From positions 372,001 to 436,000 of the forward strand of contig CAWIAG010000004.1 of assembly GCA_963834015.1 (NCBI GenBank): a DNA stretch of 64,000 bases. Direction: 5' to 3'. Positions 1 to 8,509 of the stretch are shown in pieces. This stretch comes from FEN-1297 sp963834015. GTDB lineage: Bacteria > Bacteroidota > Ignavibacteria > Ignavibacteriales > Ignavibacteriaceae. The notes under the pieces are model-generated. The model saw nothing but the letters and a program-made list of their open reading frames with translations, did not search any database and was not told the origin of the DNA. How positions within the stretch are numbered: position 1 is the stretch's first letter; each line of letters starts with the position of its first letter. Both the position numbers and the translations under genes were made by a program.

Positions 1-489
1 TTGCTTTTTTTAAAAGGTGTTTTCATTCTGAATGAATGGCAAAGGGCTATCGCAAGCGCATCGCTTTCATCAAGCCGCATTTTATCGTTTTTAAGATCAA
101 GTATCGTCCTTATCATAAAACTAACCTGCTCTTTGGATGCGGCGCCGTTCCCGACTATTGATTTTTTTATTTCTCTCGGCGAGTATTCGCTTATTGGTAC
201 GTTATTGTGTATGGCTGCAAGTATGGAAACTCCTCTTGCATAGCCGATCTTCATTGCTGACTGAACATTCTTTCCGTAAAAGGCTGTTTCAATTGCAAAC
301 TCGTCCGGCTTGTATGTTTTAATTACTTTATCCAGCCCCTCATAGATCAATTCGAGTTTTTGTGCTATTGTTTTTGTAGAAGGGAGCTTTATTAATCCGT
401 TCTTTACACGCGTAAAAGAATTCTTGTTATAATTGATTATCCCGAAACCTGTAAAAATGGTTCCGGGATCAACTCCCAGGATAATCATT
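1..489 (-). CDS. ruvC: Crossover junction endodeoxyribonuclease RuvC (3' end cut by window edge)
   Basis: Holliday-junction resolvase. The frame opens at ATG 489-487 with MIILGVDPGT, the conserved RuvC start carrying the first catalytic Asp (D7). It stays open for 163 codons to the left edge, so only the last few residues are missing. Further conserved parts are the FAIETAFYGKN segment with the second acidic residue and the C-terminal DESDALAIALCH segment with the last catalytic Asp pair. It lies 54 nt downstream of yebC on the same strand. The yebC-ruvC order is common in bacteria, where YebC genes often sit beside ruvC. No stop codon is visible in the window. Confidence 0.93.
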
Positions 490-542
490 TAACCCTGCGG
501 GTAAATAAAAATAATATACAATGATTAATACAATTCATTTTA

Positions 543-1271
543 TTAAGCTATTTCAAGGTCTGCATTTGAATATACGTTCTGAACGTCATCGCTGTCTTCA
601 AGTGATTCAAGAAGTTTCCCGACTTTTTCTGCATCCTCGCCTGTAACATTAATAAAGTTTTTTGCTATCCATTGAAGCGATGCATTTTCAATAGTAAGTT
701 TTTTGTCAATTAAAGCTTTTCTTACCGTCTCAAATGATTCAATTGAAGTCAGGACAATATAAAATTCTTCTTCGCTTTGCAAGTCTTCGGCGCCGGCATC
801 AAGAATTATTTCTGTCATATCGTCTTCACTCTTATTCTGCTTCGGAAGAGTGATCGCTCCTTTTTTATCAAACATCCATGCAACCGAACCGGTTTCTCCC
901 ATTACTCCTCCGCCTTTGCTAAAGAGGTGCCTAACTTCGGCAACTGTTCTGTTTTTGTTGTCTGTCGCAACTTCAACAAGGATTGCAACACCGGCTGGGC
1001 CGTAACCCTCATACATTAATTCATGGTATGTTGTTCCTTCTAATTCACCGGTTGCCTTTTTAATAGCGCGTTCTATATTATCAGCAGGCATATTTACTGC
1101 TTTGGCATTGTCAACCGCAAGTCTTAAACGGGGATTACCATTGGGGTCTCCGCCGCCTTCTCTTGCCGCAATAGTTATTTCCTTAATTATCTTTGTAAAA
1201 GCTTTTCCGCGTTTTGCATCAATTACAGCTTTTTTCCTTTTGGTAGTTGCCCATTTTGAATGTCCTGACAT
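543..1271 (-). CDS. yebC: YebC/PmpR family protein (TACO1-like)
   Basis: Member of the YebC/PmpR/TACO1 family. These proteins were described as transcriptional regulators, and more recent work on the family links them to translation of difficult proline-rich stretches. The 242-aa product has the family start MSGHSKWATTKRKKAVIDAK, the RLAVDNAKAVNMPADNIERAIKKATG helix region (residues about 50-75), the YEGYGPAGVAILVE segment and an acidic C-terminal end. Length is normal for the family. It lies 12 nt downstream of recJ and 54 nt upstream of ruvC, suggesting one recJ-yebC-ruvC transcript. Confidence 0.95.
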   Translation of the reverse strand: MSGHSKWATTKRKKAVIDAKRGKAFTKIIKEITIAAREGGGDPNGNPRLRLAVDNAKAVNMPADNIERAIKKATGELEGTTYHELMYEGYGPAGVAILVEVATDNKNRTVAEVRHLFSKGGGVMGETGSVAWMFDKKGAITLPKQNKSEDDMTEIILDAGAEDLQSEEEFYIVLTSIESFETVRKALIDKKLTIENASLQWIAKNFINVTGEDAEKVGKLLESLEDSDDVQNVYSNADLEIA

Positions 1272-1282
1272 TTAAGTCTCTC

Positions 1283-2998
1283 CTAAATATTTTCTTTTGC
1301 TTTTATATCTTTTAATTTGAATTGTGGAAAAATTCGTCCGTCTCTTATTGTTTTATCTATTGTATAAACCACGTCAAGCGATGAGCATGACCTTGCTGTA
1401 TCCAGGCTGTCTACCATGTTAAATCCTATACTATCAAATACTTTGTCGCAGCCGGCTTGTCTTAAATTCAATATTATATGGTTCATACCGACGATCCTTG
1501 GCGTATTTACTATCTCAACATCTTCCGACAGGAACACTGGACGCATATTGCCGGGCCCAAAAGGTGCAAATTGTTCAATGATTTTTAAAAACTTAGGCGA
1601 TATTTCCGAAAATTTTAGCTTAGAGTCAATATGTATCTCAGGTAAAAGATCATCTTCGTTCATTGATTCTTTAACGATCTTATTAAACTTTAACTTAAAT
1701 TCTTCAATTTTCTCAACTTCTACCGCTAATCCGGCTGCAGCCTGATGTCCCCCGAAATGTATCAGCAGGTCGCCGCATTTTCTTAAAGCTTCGTAAATAT
1801 TAAAATTGGAAATACTTCTTGCCGAACCTTTTGCTATTCCATCTACGGTAGTAAGCATTATAGTTGGACGGTAATATTTCTCAACAAGCCTGGAGGCCAC
1901 AATTCCTATTACTCCCGGATGCCATTTCTCCTGGTGAAGAATTATTGCCGTATCTTCACTTAAATCTAATGAACTTTCTACAATTTCAAGAGCGCTGTCA
2001 AAAGTATCTTCATCAATTTTTCTTCTTTGATAATTTTCTGTTTCAAGTACTTTAGCAAGTTCAAGTGCTTGTTTTTTGTCGTTTGTTATTAATAATTCTA
2101 CAGCACGCTGCGCATCGCCTAACCTGCCGACGGCATTAATTCTTGGAGCAATTGTAAACACTATTTGACCAGATGTTAAGTTCCCGGGGATCATATTACT
2201 GCTTTCAATTAAAGCTTCAACTCCGGGGCGCGGATTAGTATTGATCATATTCAATCCCTCTTTTACAAGGACTCTGTTCTCGTCAATAAGTGGTACTATA
2301 TCTGCCGCACCTGCCATTGCTACCAGGTCCAGGTACTGTAACGGTAATTCTCTTTTTCCGATTCTCTCCGCAACGCCTTGTGCTAGTTTGAACGCCACAC
2401 CGGCGCCTGATAGGTATTTAAATGGATAGCTGCAGCCCGGCTTTAACGGGTCCAAAACCGCAAATGCGCCCGGTATTTCATCTTTTGGCTGATGATGATC
2501 GCAGATTATAACATTCATATCAAGTTTATTCGCATACCGCGTTTCTTCAATTGCAGTTATTCCGCAGTCGACGGTAATCAGCAGGCTGGTACCTTTGCTT
2601 TTAACGTTATCAATCCCGCTTTGTGAAAGGCCGTAACCTTCGGTAAGGCGCTGGGGAATATAAAAATCAACATTGGCTCCCAGTTCCTTTAAAAATAGAT
2701 ATAGCAATGCTGTTGAACAGGTCCCGTCAACATCATAATCTCCGTATATACAAATAAGCTGATTTTCTGTTAATGCTTTTATTAAGCGGTAGGTGGCGGC
2801 TTCCATCCCATCCATTTTAAACGGATCATTTAATAAATCCAACGATGGGCGGAAAAATGTTTTAGCCTGGTTAAAGTTCTTTATATTCCTTAAAATAAGC
2901 AGACTGGAAAGTACTTCAGAAATATTTAAGTTTTCGGCTAAAGATTTTACTACGTAAGCATCTTCAACTTCTTTTATTTTCCAGCGCTTTTTCAACAT
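1283..2998 (-). CDS. recJ: Single-stranded-DNA-specific exonuclease RecJ
   Basis: 5'-3' single-strand exonuclease of the DHH superfamily, used in recombination and mismatch or base repair. The 571-aa protein shows the DHH motifs in order: CIYGDYDVDGTCSTALLY (residues about 83-100), a later TVDCGI segment, the CDHHQP motif and the DPL segment. The DHHA1 part with HFGGHQAAAGLAVE is at about residue 430, and the OB-like C-terminal domain follows. Length matches short RecJ forms. The gene starts 37 nt after the 3' end of the RNase P RNA gene and runs into yebC with a 12-nt gap. Confidence 0.95.
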   Translation of the reverse strand: MLKKRWKIKEVEDAYVVKSLAENLNISEVLSSLLILRNIKNFNQAKTFFRPSLDLLNDPFKMDGMEAATYRLIKALTENQLICIYGDYDVDGTCSTALLYLFLKELGANVDFYIPQRLTEGYGLSQSGIDNVKSKGTSLLITVDCGITAIEETRYANKLDMNVIICDHHQPKDEIPGAFAVLDPLKPGCSYPFKYLSGAGVAFKLAQGVAERIGKRELPLQYLDLVAMAGAADIVPLIDENRVLVKEGLNMINTNPRPGVEALIESSNMIPGNLTSGQIVFTIAPRINAVGRLGDAQRAVELLITNDKKQALELAKVLETENYQRRKIDEDTFDSALEIVESSLDLSEDTAIILHQEKWHPGVIGIVASRLVEKYYRPTIMLTTVDGIAKGSARSISNFNIYEALRKCGDLLIHFGGHQAAAGLAVEVEKIEEFKLKFNKIVKESMNEDDLLPEIHIDSKLKFSEISPKFLKIIEQFAPFGPGNMRPVFLSEDVEIVNTPRIVGMNHIILNLRQAGCDKVFDSIGFNMVDSLDTARSCSSLDVVYTIDKTIRDGRIFPQFKLKDIKAKENI

Positions 2999-3035
2999 AA
3001 AAATTATCCGGAAGACAATTATAAGAACAAAAAAT

Positions 3036-3500
3036 AGTTTAGGCCTGTAAGCCGAATTTTGTAATCCCGATAAAATCGGGACGGCAGTTATTTATCTCGT
3101 CCAGTCATTACTGCCTGGCTTTAGCGGTCCACCCGGAAACCCAGACTGCAATTAAGCAGTTTCTCAAAGCGAACAACTTTGTCCCGGTTTTCACCGGGAA
3201 GATTCCCATACTTGACCTTGCTTCGGGTGTGGTTTACCTTGTCCTGATTTCACAGCTAAATGCTGAAATCCAGGATCCATTAAGGACCGGAAATGTTACC
3301 ATTTCCGCGGTAGGCTCTTACCCTGCCTTTTCACCCTTATCCCGGCATAACCGGGACGGTATATTTTCTGCGGCACTTTCCGTATACCTTTATGCTTATA
3401 TTATAGGCACTCCGGCATCCCGGGTGTTACCCGGCACCTTGTTCTGTGAAGTTCGGACTTTCCTCCCCGATATTATCGGAGCAACTGCCCGGCCTAAACT
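3036..3500 (-). ncRNA. rnpB: RNase P RNA (bacterial class A)
   Basis: Catalytic RNA that removes tRNA 5' leaders. Read on the minus strand, the segment starts with AGTTTAGGCCGGGCAGTTGC, then has GAGGAAAGTCCGAAC (the P4/CR-I signature), AAGGCAGGGTAAGAGCC (CR-II/III), GCAAGGTCAAG, and GACGAGATAAATAACTGCC (CR-V). It ends with AAATTCGGCTTACAGGCC, whose GGCC pairs with the 5' GGCC to close helix P1. Length about 465 nt is somewhat long, with extra GC-rich hairpins. Exact ends are estimated from the P1 pairing. An open frame on the plus strand inside it is not a gene. The Nif3, zinc-ribbon, rnpB order seen here also occurs in other phyla. Confidence 0.95.
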
Positions 3501-3837
3501 ATTTTTTTCAATCTCAAGTTGTATTTATATCTACAACCTAAATCTCTTATTAATTATCTAAAACAATCTAAATTAGTTTAGAAATTCAATTATTTAATTG
3601 CGCCAAATATAATAAATAACTTTTCGGGAAAACAGCGGGATTTTAAAAAGAAGAGGGAATTATATGTATTGAATCTTATTTACCGGCTTTAGTAATATTA
3701 TATGGCGAAACTCCGTTTCCACAAAAAAATGCTTAATTATTACCCGATTTAAAAAGCGATTTGGCAAATCTAATTGTATATATCTGATTTTATGACACAT
3801 TTTTATTAAAGGCTGTTAGATCTGTTCAAAAAGGCAA
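3501..3837. other. AT-rich intergenic region upstream of rnpB
   Basis: No coding sequence seen. The part next to 3500 should hold the rnpB promoter on the minus strand, but no clear -35/-10 pair could be picked with confidence. The rest is AT-rich with no repeat of the families seen elsewhere in the window. Confidence 0.5.
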
Positions 3838-3945
3838 TCTGGGAGAGGAAATGCACAAGGTCCAATGTCCCTCTCACCTTTCTCGTACCAACTCTTAGTC
3901 GGTACAAGTGCAGTCTTTAAGACTGTATCAGGTATAGAGAGGAAT
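3838..3945 (-). ncRNA. Candidate structured RNA, unidentified
   Basis: A GC-richer island in AT-rich surroundings, just after the stop codon of the zinc-ribbon gene. It can fold into three consecutive hairpins: GAGAGG (3843-3848) with CCTCTC (3870-3875), GTACCAAC (3885-3892) with GTCGGTAC (3898-3905, one G-U), and CAGTCTTTAAGACTG (3911-3925). A second GAGAGG at 3937-3942 could compete for the same CCTCTC. It is not recognised as SRP RNA, tmRNA, 6S RNA or a known riboswitch. The strand is not settled; minus is chosen because all neighbours are on minus. It could also be the 3' UTR of the zinc-ribbon gene. Confidence 0.45.
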
Positions 3946-3957
3946 TATAATTATTTT

Positions 3958-4683
3958 TTAAGCATCTATTGTTTCGGCTACTTCCGTGGAAACCAAAATC
4001 CTGCCGCAATACTCGCAGAAGAAAAGCTTTGTGTTTCTCCTTATTTCAAGCTGTCGTTGCGATGGAACTATGTTATGGCACCCGGAACAAGCTGAACGTT
4101 TAATTGTTGCAACAGCTTTCCCTTTTTTTGCTTTTCTTATTCGCATATATGCAGAATAATCCGGCTTTTTTGTTGCTGCTTCAATTTCTTTCCGCTTTGT
4201 CCTTAGTTTAGCTTCTTCTTTTTCATTGGCTTTAATAATCTCTTTTAAATCCGCTTCTTTAACTTTTAATTCTTCCTTTAGCTCGTCCATTTGCGGTGTA
4301 ATTTCTTCAATTTCATCTGTTAATTTCTTACTTAGATCCGCAAGAGTATTATTTTCAGTTTCCAAAGTGTTTATTTGTTCTTCATTATGATCAATCTCTT
4401 TCGTTAAAGCGTCATATTCTTTATTATTTCTAACCTGGTATAACTGAGCTTTAAACCGTTTCTGATTTTCTTTAAGCTTGTTTATTTCCTCATCGTTATC
4501 TTCTCTCTTTTTAAGGGAGTCTTTTCGTTCTTTTTCTTTTGAAGCAATATCACTTTTCATAGCATTAATTTTTTCTTCAAGCGCTTCAACTGCATTTGGA
4601 AGGTCTCCGCGAAGTTCTTCAAGCTCATCAAGTTGATCATCTAAATTTTGCAGCTCGTACAATATTTTTAGTCTGTCAAACAA
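3958..4683 (-). CDS. C4-type zinc ribbon, coiled-coil protein (CT398/HP0958 type)
   Basis: Protein of 241 aa. Residues 1-180 are almost entirely charged heptad sequence (long coiled-coil hairpin, rich in E, K and L). The last 60 residues form a zinc ribbon with CSGC and CEYC pairs (around residues 200 and 225). This is the family of chlamydial CT398 and Helicobacter HP0958 (FlgZ), cytoplasmic adaptor proteins whose general role is not settled. It follows nif3 by 18 nt, so the two are probably co-transcribed. The nif3, zinc-ribbon, rnpB gene order recurs widely in bacteria. Confidence 0.88.
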   Translation of the reverse strand: MFDRLKILYELQNLDDQLDELEELRGDLPNAVEALEEKINAMKSDIASKEKERKDSLKKREDNDEEINKLKENQKRFKAQLYQVRNNKEYDALTKEIDHNEEQINTLETENNTLADLSKKLTDEIEEITPQMDELKEELKVKEADLKEIIKANEKEEAKLRTKRKEIEAATKKPDYSAYMRIRKAKKGKAVATIKRSACSGCHNIVPSQRQLEIRRNTKLFFCEYCGRILVSTEVAETIDA

Positions 4684-4701
4684 TTTACTTTTGCTCCTTA
4701 C

Positions 4702-5814
4702 TTAATTGTTATAAAAAATAATCGGATTCGTTGATCCATTGTATCTAAAAATTTTAATATTCGAATTAATATTTCCCGCAATCAATGTTAGTCTTCTTTT
4801 CAATTCATTTAATGTATGAATTTCTGTCTCATAATGTCCCGCGTCTATTAAAAGGATTTTATCTGTAGCATCATGAAAAGTATGGTATTTAATATCAGCC
4901 GTTATAAATGCATCTGCCGAAGCTTTTATCGCTTCCTGCATTAAATCGCTTCCTGCTCCCCCGCAAACAGCTATTTTTTTAATGTTCTTTTTTTCAGTTC
5001 CTGTATACCTGAAATTTTTTATCTTTAGTTGTTCTGATATATATTTTAAAAATTCCGCTTTAGATAAAGAATTTTCAAGTTCGCCAATAGCTCCGGCTCC
5101 GTAATTGCCGGAATTTTCCAATGGGTAAATATCATAAGCAGCTTCTTCATATGGATGTACTTTTAAAAGTGCCGATAGTACTTTTTTTATTTTCCAGGAA
5201 TCAACCAGTACTTCCAGCCGTATTTCTTCAACATGTTCGTCGCGTCCTTTCCTTCCCACAGCAGGATTTGTCTTATTTGAACCTCTGAAAGTTCCCGTGC
5301 CGTTTGTTCTGAAACTGCAACAGTTATATTCCCCTATTACGCCACCGCCAGCTTCAAAAATTGCTTCTGAAACTTTATTTATAAAGTTTTTGGGGACAAA
5401 AACCACCAGCTTGTACTGATTAGATTTTACCGGGCTAAGAAAATCGATGTTTTTAAGCTTTAAAACCTTGGCCAACTCAAAACTAACGCCGTCTTTTGTG
5501 AAATCCAGATTAGTATGCGCTGAATATAATGTTATATCCTTTTTTATTATTCGTTCAATAAGCTTTGAATTTTTATCGTTTTGAAGGTCTATTTTTTTGA
5601 TTGGACTGAAAAAAAGCGGGTGATGAGAAATTATAAAATTACAACTCTTTTTGATGGCATCATCGATAACCTCATTGGTTAATTCTAAACAGAGAAGAAT
5701 ATTTTTTATTTTTCTGTCTGTCGTTCCTATTTGTAAACCAACGTTATCTTTTTGCCAGGCTATTTCTTTAGGCGCCCATTCCTCAATATGTTTTATTATT
5801 TCCTTACAAATCAT
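4702..5814 (-). CDS. Nif3-like dinuclear metal centre protein
   Basis: Nif3/YbgI/DUF34 family protein, which binds two metal ions; proposed roles (GTP cyclohydrolase I type 2) are unproven in general. I place the start at ATG 5814, giving MICKEIIKHIEEWAPKEIAW and about 370 aa, matching the family. An in-frame upstream ATG at 5850 lies inside a terminator hairpin and is unlikely. Metal ligands are visible in the ISHHPLFF segment (around residue 65), in SAHTNLDF and in the C-terminal LIDAGHYETE. The middle part (about residues 125-230) is the PII-like insertion of long Nif3 proteins. No Shine-Dalgarno is visible, because the T-run of the terminator directly precedes the start codon. Confidence 0.88.
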   Translation of the reverse strand: MICKEIIKHIEEWAPKEIAWQKDNVGLQIGTTDRKIKNILLCLELTNEVIDDAIKKSCNFIISHHPLFFSPIKKIDLQNDKNSKLIERIIKKDITLYSAHTNLDFTKDGVSFELAKVLKLKNIDFLSPVKSNQYKLVVFVPKNFINKVSEAIFEAGGGVIGEYNCCSFRTNGTGTFRGSNKTNPAVGRKGRDEHVEEIRLEVLVDSWKIKKVLSALLKVHPYEEAAYDIYPLENSGNYGAGAIGELENSLSKAEFLKYISEQLKIKNFRYTGTEKKNIKKIAVCGGAGSDLMQEAIKASADAFITADIKYHTFHDATDKILLIDAGHYETEIHTLNELKRRLTLIAGNINSNIKIFRYNGSTNPIIFYNN

Positions 5815-5816
5815 AC

Positions 5817-5850
5817 AAAAAAAATGCACCCCGAAATAATCGGGGTGCAT
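5817..5850 (-). terminator. Intrinsic terminator touching the nif3 start codon
   Basis: On the minus strand a perfect 11-bp stem (5840-5850 with 5824-5834, loop 5835-5839) is followed by eight Ts (5824-5817, the first being the last stem base). It ends two bases before the nif3 ATG. It probably terminates transcription coming from ispG, which ends at 6038. It leaves no room for a normal ribosome binding site for nif3. Confidence 0.85.
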
Positions 5851-6037
5851 CTTTCAATTTTTAACTTTCTTGTTGATCAAGAAAAGAACTTATTAATATA
5901 AAATATATAAGATTTACTATTTTCGTATCCATAATTAAGTTTTCAAATATACATTATCGTCTCTTAATTTACAATAATTCTAAGGGATAATATTAAAAAA
6001 CTTGCGATTATTTTGTGATATAAAATACCGTACCTAT

Positions 6038-8056
6038 TTATTTGGGTATAATCCAATTATTGTCTTCTTTTATTATTTCTATTAAATTATCAACAGCTTG
6101 TTCTGAAGGTATATTTCTGCGTACAATGTCTTTACCTCTGTAAAGATTTATTTTACCTATTCCTGAACCTACATAACCGTAATCAGCATCAGCCATTTCT
6201 CCCGGGCCGTTAACAATACAGCCCATAATTGCAATTTTTACTCCTTTTAAATGTTCTGTTCTCTGCCTTATCCTTTCAGTCGTTTCTTGTAAATCAAATA
6301 ATGTTCTCCCGCAGGACGGGCAGGCAATGTATTCTGTTTTTGAAATTCTGGTTCTGGTAGCTTGCAAAACGCCGAATAATACCCGGTTTATAGCTTTTTC
6401 TTTTGATTCAGTCCTATTCACTAAGTTATTCACTAAAATGTTTTCATTTATTTTGGAATGATTATCACTCAATTCTTTAATACTTTCAGCATTTGCCCAG
6501 ACTCCATCACCAAAACCGTCCACCATTAGTCCGCCTAAATCAGTTGCTGCATATAATCTTAATTGATCAAAACTCAAAGTATAATAATTTCTTTTTAATA
6601 TAACCGGGTTGGTAATACTCTTGGTGAGTAATTCAATAAAAACTCTTCTTTGTTCCGGCATACCGTGCAAATTGATTGTTTCTAAAATAATAACAGCAGT
6701 TTTATCTGCATTTATCAAATTTAAAATCGAATCATTTAAATTATCTATTGTTCCGGCAACAAAGTTTAAAATTTTTGATTTCTTGTTTGATTTTGAATAC
6801 TCATCTGTTGAAAATAACGGGAAACTTTCCTGGTTATTCTTCTTCTCAACCCAGAATTTATAATCATATATTATTCTTAAACCGTTGGGCAAATTAAACG
6901 AAGGTTCATTTTTTCCTAAATATATAAAATCCGGTGCGCCGTCGCTCATATTCCATTTATCGGTCACTGAATCATAGTAATATCCTATGGCAGAAAGATC
7001 ATTATAATCATTCACTCCGGATTCCCCAAAATCGGTTATTACTCTGGGAACATTTTGTTCTCCTATATTTAATATATTGAAAGTGTGGCGCCTCGTGTAA
7101 TTAAATGGATCGTAAGGAATAATTTCTACAGGTTTGATCGGTTTATGATTAGCTCTCTCATCATAACGTTTTACTAATTGGATTGCCACGGGCGCTTCAA
7201 ATTCAGGGTCTTCTGTTAGGGATACTCTTACAGTATCTCCTATTCCGTCTTCAAGTAAAGTACCTATGCCTACAGCGGACTTTATCCTGCCGTCTTCACC
7301 TCCTCCGGCTTCCGTTACTCCAATGTGCAGCGGGTAATTCATGCCTTCAGATTCCATTTTTTTTATCAGCATCCTGTATGCTTGAATCATTATTTGGGGA
7401 TTACTTGCTTTCATGGAAAGTACAATATTATAATAATCCAGTTCTTCACAAATACGTACAAATTCCAAAGCTGATTCTATCATCCCCAGCGGTGTATCGC
7501 CGTACCGGCTCATAATCCTGTCGGAGAGCGAGCCGTGGTTGGTTCCTATCCTCATACAAGTTCCGTACTCTTTGCAGATCTTTACCAGCGGTGAAAATCT
7601 CTCTCTTATTTTTTCAATTTCAGAATAATATTCACTGTCGGTATATTCCATCGACTGGAATTTTTTCCTGTCAATGTAATTTCCGGGATTAATACGTACT
7701 TTCTCAACTATCCTAGCTGCAATTTCAGCCGCATTCGGAGTGAAGTGAATATCAGCTATTAATGGAACGTTGTACCCTTTCTTTCTTAATTCATTTTTTA
7801 TTAATTCAAGATTCTGCGCCTCAAGCTTGCTTGGTGCCGTTATCCTGACGTATTCACACCCTGAATTAACCATCCTTATCGTTTGCTCAACCGTCGCTTT
7901 TGTATCCATAGTATTTGTGGTTGTCATGGATTGAATTCTGATAGGATTATTTGCTCCTAAAGCTACATCACCTATGAAAACTTCTCTGGTTTTATAACGT
8001 TTGTATTCAGTTAAGCTATTGCAGTATTTTTTTACATTCTCAATATATTCAAACAT
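6038..8056 (-). CDS. ispG: 4-hydroxy-3-methylbut-2-enyl diphosphate synthase (long form)
   Basis: Next-to-last step of the MEP isoprenoid pathway: MEcPP to HMBPP. The 672-aa protein is the long three-domain form found in Bacteroidota, Chlamydiae and plants. The TIM-barrel part covers about residues 1-290 (RIQSMTTTNTMDTKAT, VRINPGNY, RIGTNHGSLSDRI). An insertion domain covers about 290-560. The C-terminal [4Fe-4S] domain has ACPSCGRTLF and GCIVNGPGEMADADYGYVG. The Fe-S Cys ligands are the two of CPSC and the Cys of MGCIVNGPGE. It stands alone, with the IS110 element upstream and nif3 downstream. Confidence 0.96.
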   Translation of the reverse strand: MFEYIENVKKYCNSLTEYKRYKTREVFIGDVALGANNPIRIQSMTTTNTMDTKATVEQTIRMVNSGCEYVRITAPSKLEAQNLELIKNELRKKGYNVPLIADIHFTPNAAEIAARIVEKVRINPGNYIDRKKFQSMEYTDSEYYSEIEKIRERFSPLVKICKEYGTCMRIGTNHGSLSDRIMSRYGDTPLGMIESALEFVRICEELDYYNIVLSMKASNPQIMIQAYRMLIKKMESEGMNYPLHIGVTEAGGGEDGRIKSAVGIGTLLEDGIGDTVRVSLTEDPEFEAPVAIQLVKRYDERANHKPIKPVEIIPYDPFNYTRRHTFNILNIGEQNVPRVITDFGESGVNDYNDLSAIGYYYDSVTDKWNMSDGAPDFIYLGKNEPSFNLPNGLRIIYDYKFWVEKKNNQESFPLFSTDEYSKSNKKSKILNFVAGTIDNLNDSILNLINADKTAVIILETINLHGMPEQRRVFIELLTKSITNPVILKRNYYTLSFDQLRLYAATDLGGLMVDGFGDGVWANAESIKELSDNHSKINENILVNNLVNRTESKEKAINRVLFGVLQATRTRISKTEYIACPSCGRTLFDLQETTERIRQRTEHLKGVKIAIMGCIVNGPGEMADADYGYVGSGIGKINLYRGKDIVRRNIPSEQAVDNLIEIIKEDNNWIIPK

Positions 8057-8271
8057 TTGTCATCCTTAGTACTATCAGGTTAATCTAATATCACTGTTCT
8101 ACATTTTTATAATTCTCAATTATAGGTTTTAATATTTAAAAGCTAAAGCCAAAACTTGAAATAAATTCAATTTTTTAGCTATTTTGTTTTTAATAGTGTA
8201 AAATCTATCAGAAGAAATATAAATATTTTTTCATTAATATCTTGTACGGTTCCCAACCCCTGTTGATATTC

Positions 8272-8286
8272 TGTGAGGTTCACCTT
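8272..8286 (+). repeat. Left half of palindromic repeat (family P) split by the IS
   Basis: TGTGAGGTTCACCTT is identical to the left arm of the intact 31-bp copies at 25680, 40372 and 43833. The IS110 element begins directly after it. Confidence 0.9.
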
Positions 8287-8317
8287 GTATGTTTAAAGTT
8301 AATTAGCACGACATAAT

Positions 8318-8333
8318 GTTCTTTGACATAATG
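8318..8333 (+). repeat. Subterminal inverted repeat, left copy
   Basis: GTTCTTTGACATAATG, the exact reverse complement of 9941-9956. It lies 31 bp inside the left end. Subterminal inverted repeats are a mark of the IS1111 group of the IS110 family. ACATAATG occurs twice here (8311-8318 and 8326-8333). Confidence 0.9.
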
Positions 8334-8344
8334 AAAAAATTTAT

Positions 8345-8480
8345 TTTCTTACGGAAGTAGAAGGTAGCAAACCTGGGCCTCGAGCCCGTCTTGGAGTGTC
8401 TTCCTTCCGTCAGGTTAAAGTCTTGGAATAACTTAGCACCAGATGCTGTATATACAAGGGTGATGTTACCTGACATTTTT
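8345..8480 (+). ncRNA. Bridge RNA of the IS110 element
   Basis: Two stem-loops with internal loops, the layout of IS110 bridge RNAs. Hairpin 1: ACGGAAG (8351-8357) with CTTCCGT (8404-8410), inner stem GGGC/GCCC. Hairpin 2: GTCAGGT (8409-8415) with ACCTGAC (8468-8474), inner stem CACC/GGTG. In hairpin 2, GGAATAACTT (8425-8434) is identical to the right end of the element through the core (10016-10025). ATACAAG (8452-8458) is the reverse complement of the left end through the core (CTTGTAT, 8284-8290). These are the expected left and right donor guides. In hairpin 1, ten bases at 8387-8396 can pair with CTTCAAGGTG (10023-10032), three of them as G-U wobbles, as a right target guide. The left target guide is weaker (ACCT at 8371-8374). 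Confidence 0.88.
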
Positions 8481-8509
8481 TATATTATAATAATTTTTGA
8501 AAGGTTATT

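Noticed and set aside
3229..3561. A 110-codon plus-strand ORF
   Set aside because: It lies inside and antisense to the RNase P RNA gene.
5861..5932. A 23-codon minus-strand ORF upstream of nif3 as a leader peptide
   Set aside because: It has no clear ribosome binding site and no run of one amino acid, so attenuation is not supported.
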